NCBI GenBank assembly: GCA_002440625.1
Contig: DJUV01000156.1
Location: forward strand, 4,225 to 10,081
Direction of reading: 5' to 3'
From: Rhodobacteraceae bacterium UBA6273
Lineage (GTDB): Bacteria > Pseudomonadota > Alphaproteobacteria > Rhodobacterales > Rhodobacteraceae
Length of the DNA stretch: 5,857 nucleotides
The translations under genes were made by a program, and so were the position numbers. Below the pieces are notes generated by a model. It was given only the letters and a program-made list of their open reading frames with translations, did not search any database and was not told where the DNA came from. Shown in pieces: positions 1 through 4,883 of the stretch (within the stretch, counting starts at the first letter, position 1; each line of letters opens with the position of its first letter).

Positions 1-11
1 AAAGTACAGTT

Positions 12-53
12 GCCAATAACAACCGTGCTCCGGCAATGGCTCTGGCTGCGTAA
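12..53 (+). other. tmRNA proteolysis-tag reading frame (ANNNRAPAMALAA-stop)
   Basis: This is the messenger-like segment inside ssrA: thirteen codons from GCC (12-14) to GCG (48-50), then TAA (51-53). It has no start codon or ribosome binding site because ribosomes switch onto it from a stalled message. The N-terminal A-N-x-N and C-terminal A-L-A-A fit known tags (E. coli AANDENYALAA, Caulobacter AANDNFAEEFAVAA, both including the tRNA-borne alanine). The third encoded residue is Asn where both of those tags have Asp. Confidence 0.85.
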
Positions 54-72
54 GCAGTTCGGGTCGCCGAAA

Positions 73-100
73 CTAAGTCCTTGCGCTTAGCAGCGTAAGG
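73..100 (+). other. H-type RNA pseudoknot in the tmRNA downstream of the tag
   Basis: CTAA (73-76) can pair with TTAG (87-90), which is the loop of a second stem formed by CCTTGCGC (79-86) and GCGTAAGG (93-100; one G-T wobble at 83/96). This interleaved pairing is a classic pseudoknot and sits where tmRNAs carry one after the tag stop codon. Paired bases were read by eye; no folding energy was computed. Confidence 0.7.
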
Positions 101-220
101 CGGGGTTCGCAGGCACCTGGCAACAGAAGCCTGCACTTCCCCCCTTTCAGAACTTTCCCCGGCGTCATTCACGCTTCGGAAACCAGTTTCGCCCTAGTTT
201 TCAGCCAAAGCCGGATACCG

Positions 221-229
221 GGGAGATGG
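221..229 (+). promoter_or_regulatory. Ribosome binding site supporting the GTG start at 234
   Basis: A GGGAG run (221-225) lies 8 bases before the GTG at 234 and supports this non-ATG start. The ATG at 226 is in another frame and overlaps the site itself. The 80 bases between the tmRNA end and this site show no convincing promoter or U-tract terminator by eye. Confidence 0.55.
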
Positions 230-233
230 AATC

Positions 234-659
234 GTGGGCAAACTCGACCTCTTGCGTGAATGGTATCGCCGCGTCTGGATCGAGGCTGATCCGGGCGCCA
301 TCGACGAATATTTCGCGCCCCGCGCCGGGGCAGACGGGCTGATGCCCGATGGCCAGGTCTCGGCCGAGGACTTCCGGGCGCTGGTGCCTGCGCTCCTGTC
401 GCTGGTGCGCAACCTTGGCATCGACATCGTCCGCCATATCGAGACGGAGGATTGGCTCTGGGCGCAGATCACCGTCCATGCGCTGCCGGCGCAGGGCGTC
501 ACGCCTATCAGCGCGGGCGGCCAGATCATGATGCGCATCGAAGGTGGCAAGATCGTCGAGGCCTATAACGCCTTCGACTTCATCAGCTTTTTCGAACAGG
601 CCGGGCTCCTGCCGCAGGATGCCTTCCTGCTGCTCCTCTCCGGGGAACGACTGGCATAA
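234..659 (+). CDS. NTF2/SnoaL-like domain protein (nuclear transport factor 2 family)
   Basis: This 141-residue cytosolic protein looks like a single SnoaL/NTF2-type cone fold. Its order is an N-terminal helix rich in aromatic and charged residues (LREWYRRVW, residues 8-16), a variable segment with GLMPDGQ (35-41), an EDFRALVPALL helix (45-55), then beta strands ending in GGQIMMRIEGGKIVEAYNAFD (about 95-115) and a C-terminal tail FFEQAGLLP. The GGQ-x-x-x-R-I-x-x-GKI-x-E-x-Y-x-x-x-D pattern is typical of SnoaL-like ester-cyclase relatives, many of which have no proven substrate. No catalytic function can be assigned. It starts with GTG, preceded by a good ribosome binding site, and lies 42 bases upstream of the DUF1194 gene in the same direction, so the two may be co-transcribed. 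Base composition matches the neighbours. Confidence 0.8.
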   Translation: MGKLDLLREWYRRVWIEADPGAIDEYFAPRAGADGLMPDGQVSAEDFRALVPALLSLVRNLGIDIVRHIETEDWLWAQITVHALPAQGVTPISAGGQIMMRIEGGKIVEAYNAFDFISFFEQAGLLPQDAFLLLLSGERLA

Positions 660-701
660 TTCCGTCTTGTCCGGCCCGCGGCGGGGCTGCCATCATGGCA
701 C

Positions 702-1373
702 ATGGCCCGACCGCCGCCGCCCAGCCGTGCAATAGCCGTCGCCTGCGCCTTTCTCGCCGGCCCGTCGCAGGGCTGCGAGATCGCACTTGTGCTGACCATC
801 GACACCTCGGGCTCGATCGACCGGGGCGAATACCGCATCCAGACCGAGGGGCTTGCCGATGCGCTTGCCGACCCGGAGGTCGCCGATGCGCTCGTCCTTG
901 GACAGGTGGCGCTTGCCGTGGTGCAATGGTCCGGCACCGGGCAGCAATCGCTGTCGCTGCCGTGGCGGCGGATGCTGAGCCACGATGCCGTGGCGGATTT
1001 CTCTGCCGACGCACGCGGGCTGGACCGCGCATTCGCCGGGTCCGATACCGCCGTGGGCGAGGCCATCGCCTTTTCGACCGACCAGTTTGCGGCGGTCGCC
1101 GACTGCCGCCGCCGCGTCGTCGACATTTCCGGCGACGGCCCGATCAACGCCGGCCGCCCGCTTGGTCCCGAACGCAACCGCGCCCTTGAAGCGGGTATCG
1201 CCATCAATGCCGTCGCCATCGAGGACGCCGGCCAGTCGATCCCGATCACCGAATTCTACCGCCGCGCCGTCATCACGCCCGGCGGCTTCGTCCTGACCGC
1301 GCGCGGCCTGACGGACTATCCCCGCGCGATCCGCGAAAAGCTTCTGCGCGAGGTCTCAAAGCCCCTTGGCTGA
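702..1373 (+). CDS. DUF1194 (von Willebrand factor A-like) domain protein, probably exported
   Basis: This 223-residue protein has a short N-terminal signal-like segment: basic residues R3 and R9, then a hydrophobic core AIAVACAFLAG (10-20), with likely cleavage near residue 24 just before Cys25. The remainder is one VWA-like domain. The MIDAS metal site is visible as D34-T-S36-G-S38, with Thr116 in the SDTAVGEAI segment and Asp141/Asp145 in DISGDG. Cys25 and Cys135 (in DCRRRVVDISG) are the two cysteines expected in the mature protein and could pair in the periplasm. The family is common in Rhodobacterales and Rhizobiales and has no established role; metal-dependent protein binding is an inference from the fold. 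The ATG at 702 was chosen because the frame closes at 657-659 and no better start follows that stop; the ribosome binding site is poor. The ATG at 695 opens a different frame. Confidence 0.85.
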   Translation: MARPPPPSRAIAVACAFLAGPSQGCEIALVLTIDTSGSIDRGEYRIQTEGLADALADPEVADALVLGQVALAVVQWSGTGQQSLSLPWRRMLSHDAVADFSADARGLDRAFAGSDTAVGEAIAFSTDQFAAVADCRRRVVDISGDGPINAGRPLGPERNRALEAGIAINAVAIEDAGQSIPITEFYRRAVITPGGFVLTARGLTDYPRAIREKLLREVSKPLG

Positions 1374-1409
1374 TGTTGACGCGGCGGCTGCGGCGTGCGA
1401 CTTTCGGCA

Positions 1410-1434
1410 CATGGGGCCGCGACCGCGCCCCGTG
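1410..1434 (+). repeat. Inverted repeat between the DUF1194 and chromate-resistance genes
   Basis: CATGGGGC (1410-1417) and GCCCCGTG (1427-1434) form an 8-pair stem with one G-T wobble around a 9-base loop. No T-run follows, so it is not a standard intrinsic terminator. It could be a termination hairpin without a U-tract, an operator, or chance in GC-rich DNA. A TTGACG (-35-like, 1376-1381) lies just upstream, but 17 bases further on there is only a poor -10 match. Confidence 0.35.
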
Positions 1435-1472
1435 AGGCCAAGGCCCAAGCGTCGCATCCTTCGATCCACTTG

Positions 1473-1479
1473 AAAGGGA
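1473..1479 (+). promoter_or_regulatory. Ribosome binding site of the rhodanese-ChrB gene
   Basis: AAAGGGA ends 6 bases before the ATG at 1486 and fixes that start. The ATG at 1479 overlaps the site and is in a different frame. Confidence 0.65.
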
Positions 1480-1485
1480 TGCATC

Positions 1486-2295
1486 ATGCCCGCTTTCGGC
1501 ACCATCACTCCGTCTCAACTTCTGCGCCTGATCGGCACGCCCGACGCGCCCGCGATCGTCGACGTGCGCGACAAGGACGACTTCGCCGCCGATCCCCGGC
1601 TCCTGCCAGGCGCCTGCCGTTCGGCGCATGACCGCGTTACCGCCCTTGTGCCGGATCTGGCCGGGCGTTCCGCCATCGTCATCTGCCAACACGGCCGCAA
1701 GCTTTCCGAGGGCGCGGCGGCGATCCTGCGCGTCCACGGCATCGCCGCCGAAAGCCTTGAGGGCGGATGGCTCGCCGCCATGCAGGCCGGCCTGCCCGCC
1801 ATCCCGGCGCAGCTTTTGCCCGCCCCGGGCGAAACCTCGCTCTGGGTCACGCGGGCGCGGCCAAAGATCGACCGCATCGCCTGCCCCTGGCTCATCCGCC
1901 GCTTCATCGACCCCCGCGCGCAGTTCCTCTTCGTCGCCGCGTCCGAGGTCGCGGGCGTCGCCGACCGTTTCGGCGCCACCCCCTTCGACATCGAGGGCGT
2001 CACCCTGTCGCACCGGGGCGAGAATTGCAGCTTCGACGCCTTCCTTGATGACTACGGCCTCCATTCCGACGCGCTCGACCGGCTCGCGCTGGTGGTGCGC
2101 GGCGCCGACACCGACCGCCACGACCTCGCGCCGCAGGCGGCGGGGCTCTTGGCCGTTTCCGTGGGCCTGTCGCGCCAGTTCAAGGACGACCTCGCCCAGC
2201 TTGAGGCGGGCATGGTGGTCTACGACGCGCTCTACCGCTGGGCGCGGGACGGGTTCGAAGAAGGCCATGACTGGCCAGCGGGGCGGAAGCAATGA
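1486..2295 (+). CDS. Rhodanese (sulfurtransferase)-ChrB C-terminal domain fusion, chromate resistance protein
   Basis: This 269-residue cytosolic protein has two domains. Residues about 5-105 are a rhodanese fold: AIVDVRDKDDF (23-33), the active-site loop VICQHGRK with presumed catalytic Cys67 (65-72), and the closing LEGGW (91-95). Residues about 118-265 are a ChrB C-terminal domain (Chrome_Resist): WVTRARPKIDRIACPWLIRRFIDP (within 120-143), FDIEGVTLSH (167-176), the Cys181 region, and a helical end with LYRWARDG. ChrB C-domains occur with ChrA transporters and are needed for full chromate resistance in several bacteria. Classical ChrB instead has its own N-terminal domain and acts as a chromate-responsive regulator; that domain is absent here, so this protein is probably not a standard repressor. 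The stop overlaps the chrA start (ATGA, 2292-2295), so the two are translationally coupled. The sulfurtransferase activity and its substrate are inferred. Confidence 0.88.
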   Translation: MPAFGTITPSQLLRLIGTPDAPAIVDVRDKDDFAADPRLLPGACRSAHDRVTALVPDLAGRSAIVICQHGRKLSEGAAAILRVHGIAAESLEGGWLAAMQAGLPAIPAQLLPAPGETSLWVTRARPKIDRIACPWLIRRFIDPRAQFLFVAASEVAGVADRFGATPFDIEGVTLSHRGENCSFDAFLDDYGLHSDALDRLALVVRGADTDRHDLAPQAAGLLAVSVGLSRQFKDDLAQLEAGMVVYDALYRWARDGFEEGHDWPAGRKQ

Positions 2296-3563
2296 CCGCC
2301 GCTGCCACCGCTGAGGGTCAGGACTGGCCCGATCTCTGGCGGGTGTTCGGGCGTATTGGGCTTTTGTCCTTCGGTGGCCCGGCGGCGCAGATCGCGATGA
2401 TGCACCGCGACCTTGTCGATGACCGCAAGTGGCTGACGGAAGAGGAATATCTCAGGGCGCTGTCGTTCTGCATGCTGCTGCCGGGGCCGGAAGCGATGCA
2501 GCTTGCGACCTATGCCGGCTGGCGGCTGAAGGGCGTCGCGGGCGGGTTTCTGGCGGGGCTTTTGTTCGTCCTGCCGGGGGCCTTCGTCATCATGGCGCTG
2601 GCGGCGGCCTATGCCGCCTGGGGCGAGGTGCCCTTCATCCAAGCGCTCTTCTACGGGGTCAAGGCCTGCGTCACCGTGATCGTGGTCGAGGCGTTGCTGA
2701 GGGTCGCGAAGCGCGCCCTGAAGGGCAACCGGCACCGGATGATCGCCGTTATCGCCTTCATCGCGATCTACGCCTTTGGCGTGCCCTTCCCGGTCATCAT
2801 CCTCGCGGCGGCCCTGACCGGCGCCTTCTGGCTCGACCGGCCCGCGCCGAAACCTGCCGCCCTGCCCGCGCATGGCCATCTGGGGCCGACGCTCAGCATC
2901 GGTCTGGCCGCCTGGTTCGCTCCCCTCGCCCTTGTCTGGGTGGCGGGCAACACGTTCCTTCTGGAAATCGGACTTTTCTTCTCGAAGCTCGCCGTCGTCA
3001 CCTTCGGCGGCGCCTATGCGGTCCTTGCCTACATGACCCAGACGGTCGCGCAGGATTACGGCTGGCTGACGACCGGCCAGATGATCGACGCCTTGGGGCT
3101 GGCCGAGACGACGCCGGGGCCCTTGATCCTCGTCACCGAGTTCGTGGCTTACGTCGCGGGCGACATCCGGGGCGGCACCGGGCTTGCCGTCGCGGCGGCG
3201 GCGCTGACGCTCTGGGTGACATTCGTGCCCTGCTTTCTCTGGATCTTCGCCTTCGCGCCCTACATCGGCTGGATCGGCTCGCGCCCGCGGCTCCAGGCGG
3301 CGCTCGCGGGAATCACCGCCGCGGTCGTCGGCGTCATCGGCAATCTCGCCGTGGTCTTCGCGCTGCATGTCCTCTTTGGCCGGCTCGTCAGCTTCAATAC
3401 CGGCCCCCTGCACCTGACCCTGCCGGACCTGACGAGCCTCGACTTCGGCGCGCTCGGCATCCTGCTTCTTTCGGGCGTGGCCCTTCTCAGGCTGCACTGG
3501 CCGCTCGCCGCCGTGCTGGCCGGATCGGCGGCCCTTGGAGTGGCGATTCAAGCCATCGGCTAG
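2292..3563 (+). CDS. chrA: Chromate transporter ChrA (long, two-domain CHR family)
   Basis: This inner-membrane efflux protein of the CHR superfamily expels chromate, and is 423 residues long, within the usual range for the long form. The two homologous halves are clear. The N-half carries GLLSFGGPAAQIAMM (23-37) and LLPGPEAMQLATY (62-74). The C-half repeats them as VVTFGGAYAVLAYM (235-248) and ETTPGPLILVTEFVAY (272-287). FGG and PGP recur at 27-29/64-66 and 238-240/275-277. About ten hydrophobic segments are visible, for example around 85-108, 115-135, 150-180, 297-325, 337-365, 384-400 and 404-422. The central linker (about 182-200) is rich in Pro and Ala. The start overlaps the stop of the rhodanese-ChrB gene as ATGA, so translation is probably coupled and the two genes form one operon. 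No frameshift is visible. Specificity for chromate rather than another oxyanion comes from family membership and the ChrB neighbour. Confidence 0.95.
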   Translation: MTAAATAEGQDWPDLWRVFGRIGLLSFGGPAAQIAMMHRDLVDDRKWLTEEEYLRALSFCMLLPGPEAMQLATYAGWRLKGVAGGFLAGLLFVLPGAFVIMALAAAYAAWGEVPFIQALFYGVKACVTVIVVEALLRVAKRALKGNRHRMIAVIAFIAIYAFGVPFPVIILAAALTGAFWLDRPAPKPAALPAHGHLGPTLSIGLAAWFAPLALVWVAGNTFLLEIGLFFSKLAVVTFGGAYAVLAYMTQTVAQDYGWLTTGQMIDALGLAETTPGPLILVTEFVAYVAGDIRGGTGLAVAAAALTLWVTFVPCFLWIFAFAPYIGWIGSRPRLQAALAGITAAVVGVIGNLAVVFALHVLFGRLVSFNTGPLHLTLPDLTSLDFGALGILLLSGVALLRLHWPLAAVLAGSAALGVAIQAIG

Positions 3564-3650
3564 CCCCACGGAAGCGGCGGCCAAACCGGATTTCCCCGGT
3601 GTCAGCGAGATTTGGCACCGACCCGCCGCCCCCCTTTTCTTCCCGGACAA

Positions 3651-3662
3651 AAGGCTTATGCT
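3651..3662 (+). promoter_or_regulatory. Possible promoter element upstream of sspB
   Basis: The stretch from the chrA stop to the sspB start (3564-3692) contains GGCTTATGCT (3653-3662), whose TATGCT could serve as a -10 element. The best -35 candidate, TTTTCT at 3635-3640 with a 16-base spacer, is a weak match. A similar GGCTTA lies before fumC at 4841-4846. The only hairpin after chrA is a 5-pair stem (ACCGG 3585-3589 with CCGGT 3596-3600) without a T-run. Confidence 0.3.
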
Positions 3663-3692
3663 GCGCCTCATAACCGTCCGGAAAGCAGTTGC

Positions 3693-4157
3693 ATGACGAA
3701 ATCCATCGACTACGGCACGCTCATGCACAGGGCCATGCGCGGCCTCATCATGGACGTGCTGCGCGGGGTCGAGCGCGACGGTCTGCCGGGGGATCACCAC
3801 TTCTTCATCACCTTCGACACCCGCCATCCCGAAGCCGAAATGGCCGACTGGCTGCGCGAGCGTTACCCCGAGGAAATGACCATCGTCATGCAGCACTGGT
3901 TCGACAACCTTTCGGTCGACGAACAGGGATTTGCCGTCACGCTGAACTTCGGCGACCAGCCCGAACCGCTCTATATCCCCTTTGGCGCCATCTGCACCTT
4001 CGTAGACCCGTCCGTGGAATTCGGCCTCAGGTTCGAATCGCAGGAGGATTCGGACGACGAGGACGAGGATGACGGGGATGAGGAAGAGGCCGACGACGAC
4101 GCAGCCCCGACCCGGACCGAGGCCGAGGTCGTCAGCCTCGACAAGTGGCGGAAGTAG
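3693..4157 (+). CDS. sspB: SspB family ClpXP adaptor (SspB-alpha type)
   Basis: SspB binds ssrA-tagged and other substrates and tethers them to ClpX for degradation by ClpXP in the cytosol. This 154-residue protein has the usual order: an N-terminal helix YGTLMHRAMRGLIMDVL (7-23), core strands HHFFITFDTRHP (35-46), LRERYPEEMTIVMQHWFDNL (54-73), FAVTLNFGDQPEPLYIPF (80-97) and the AICTFVDPSVEFGLRF segment (99-114). A highly acidic flexible linker (about 115-136) follows, and then a short C-terminal motif VVSLDKWRK (146-154), as expected for the ClpX-docking tail of alphaproteobacterial SspB. Length is close to E. coli SspB (165 residues). I chose the ATG at 3693 because the protein begins exactly at the conserved helix there; a TTG at 3612 would add 27 Pro/Arg-rich residues unlike the family. 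The ribosome binding site is weak. Regulation is not evident. Confidence 0.9.
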   Translation: MTKSIDYGTLMHRAMRGLIMDVLRGVERDGLPGDHHFFITFDTRHPEAEMADWLRERYPEEMTIVMQHWFDNLSVDEQGFAVTLNFGDQPEPLYIPFGAICTFVDPSVEFGLRFESQEDSDDEDEDDGDEEEADDDAAPTRTEAEVVSLDKWRK

Positions 4158-4213
4158 TCCAATTCAAAGCGCATCCCCAATCACCGTGGGCGCCAGCCTG
4201 CCTTTCGCATTTC

Positions 4214-4220
4214 CGAGGAA
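4214..4220 (+). promoter_or_regulatory. Ribosome binding site setting the pmtA-like start at 4226
   Basis: CGAGGAA ends 5 bases before the ATG at 4226. It decides between this start and the in-frame GTG at 4145, which would overlap sspB and has no such site. Confidence 0.65.
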
Positions 4221-4225
4221 CGTCG

Positions 4226-4777
4226 ATGCCCCGTGATCTCGTCCTCTTCGTCGGCCAGCTTCTGCGCAATCCGCGGGAGGTTTCGGCCATCGTGCCATCC
4301 TCGCGGGCACTGGCCACAGCGATGGCGCGGGGACTCGGGCCGGCGACGGGGCGCGTGGTGGAGTTCGGCCCCGGCACCGGAAAACTCACCCGGGCGATCC
4401 TCGATCAGGGCGTGGCACCGTCGGACCTCACGCTTTACGAGATGAACCCGGCCTTCTGCGACAGCCTCAGGGTGCGGTTCCCCGGTGTCCGCGTCATCAA
4501 CGCCCCGGCGCAGGAGGCGGCACATGAGCTTGCGGGCGTCGGCGCCGTTATCAGCGGCCTGCCGCTTCTCTCGATCCCGCCCGAGATCCAGCGCGGCATC
4601 ATTGGCGCGGCCTTCGCGATCCTGCGTCCCGGCGCGCCCTATATCCAGTTCACCTACGGCCCGAACCCGCCGGTGACCGAAGGCGTCAGCACCGCGCTGA
4701 ACCTCCGCTTCGAGCAGGGGCCGCGCATCTGGCAGAACCTGCCGCCGGCGCGGGTCTACCGCTATACGCAGGGCTGA
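4226..4777 (+). CDS. pmtA: PmtA-like SAM-dependent methyltransferase (probable phospholipid N-methyltransferase, Sinorhizobium type)
   Basis: This 183-residue class I methyltransferase resembles the bacterial PmtA family, which methylates phosphatidylethanolamine to phosphatidylcholine at the inner membrane using S-adenosylmethionine. Family features are an N-terminal helix with FVGQLLRNPREVSAIVPSS (8-26), the SAM-binding motif I VVEFGPGTGKLT (44-55), the acidic motif II residue Glu72 in LYEMNP, the motif SGLPLLSIPP (110-119), and IQFTYGPNPPV (140-150). The order AIVPSS, then GPGTG, then SGLPLL, then QFTYGP is characteristic of the Sinorhizobium-type enzymes rather than the UbiE-like Rhodobacter type. 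KsgA-like rRNA methyltransferases share motif I, but the rest does not fit them. The gene starts 68 bases after sspB and ends 106 bases before fumC, all in one direction; no promoter is evident in the first gap, so read-through from sspB is possible. The methyltransferase fold is secure; the phospholipid substrate is inferred. Confidence 0.78.
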   Translation: MPRDLVLFVGQLLRNPREVSAIVPSSRALATAMARGLGPATGRVVEFGPGTGKLTRAILDQGVAPSDLTLYEMNPAFCDSLRVRFPGVRVINAPAQEAAHELAGVGAVISGLPLLSIPPEIQRGIIGAAFAILRPGAPYIQFTYGPNPPVTEGVSTALNLRFEQGPRIWQNLPPARVYRYTQG

Positions 4778-4821
4778 GGCGACCGTTTGCGCGACCAGCG
4801 CCAACGGCCCGCATTTCAGGT

Positions 4822-4850
4822 TTGAGGCGCGCCCCGGAATGGCTTAGTGA
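4822..4850 (+). promoter_or_regulatory. Possible promoter upstream of fumC
   Basis: TTGAGG (4822-4827) resembles a -35 element, with GGCTTAGTGA (4841-4850) in -10 position; taking TAGTGA (4845-4850) gives a 17-base spacer. The -10 match is poor, as is common in GC-rich alphaproteobacteria. No transcription evidence is available. Confidence 0.3.
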
Positions 4851-4883
4851 GGGGGCGAATTCCCGGAAAATCACAGGCCCGCC

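Larger units (their letters stand above)
1..145 (+). ncRNA. ssrA: tmRNA (transfer-messenger RNA), 3' part of the gene with the tag reading frame, truncated at the left edge
   Basis: tmRNA rescues stalled ribosomes and adds a degradation tag to the unfinished protein. The sequence shows a tag frame from a GCC resume codon at 12-14 to TAA at 51-53, reading ANNNRAPAMALAA; with the alanine carried by the RNA the full tag would be 14 residues ending in LAA, the ClpX-recognised end. The bases just before the resume codon (AGTT) resemble the AGTC found there in E. coli. Downstream are an H-type pseudoknot (73-76 with 87-90; 79-86 with 93-100) and a hairpin (GCAGGC 109-114 with GCCTGC 129-134) enclosed by GGGG 102-105 and CCCC within 139-144; the loop CCTGGCAACAGAA looks like the conserved end of alphaproteobacterial tmRNA. 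No T-arm or CCA acceptor end follows before the next gene, which fits the circularly permuted two-piece tmRNA of alphaproteobacteria, whose acceptor piece would be encoded to the left, outside the window. The 3' end is approximate. Confidence 0.88.

Noticed and set aside
1395..1631. Small plus-strand open frame spanning the chromate operon leader
   Set aside because: It is Arg/His/Ala-rich, overlaps the fusion gene in another frame and lacks a ribosome binding site.
1273..2292. Minus-strand open frame of 339 codons opposite the rhodanese-ChrB gene
   Set aside because: The plus strand encodes clear rhodanese and ChrB motifs; the antisense product shows no recognisable domain.
3585..3600. Possible terminator after chrA (ACCGG/CCGGT hairpin)
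   Set aside because: The stem has only five pairs and is not followed by a T-run.
3612..3692. N-terminal extension of SspB from a TTG codon
   Set aside because: The extra 27 residues are Pro/Arg-rich and unlike SspB; the conserved helix begins just after the ATG at 3693.
2232..3896. Long minus-strand open frame of 554 codons
   Set aside because: It lies opposite chrA and part of sspB, is highly charged and low in complexity, and matches no family. Long antisense frames are common in GC-rich genes.
4145..4225. N-terminal extension of the PmtA-like protein from a GTG inside sspB
   Set aside because: It overlaps sspB, has no ribosome binding site, and the family homology begins after the ATG at 4226, which has one.
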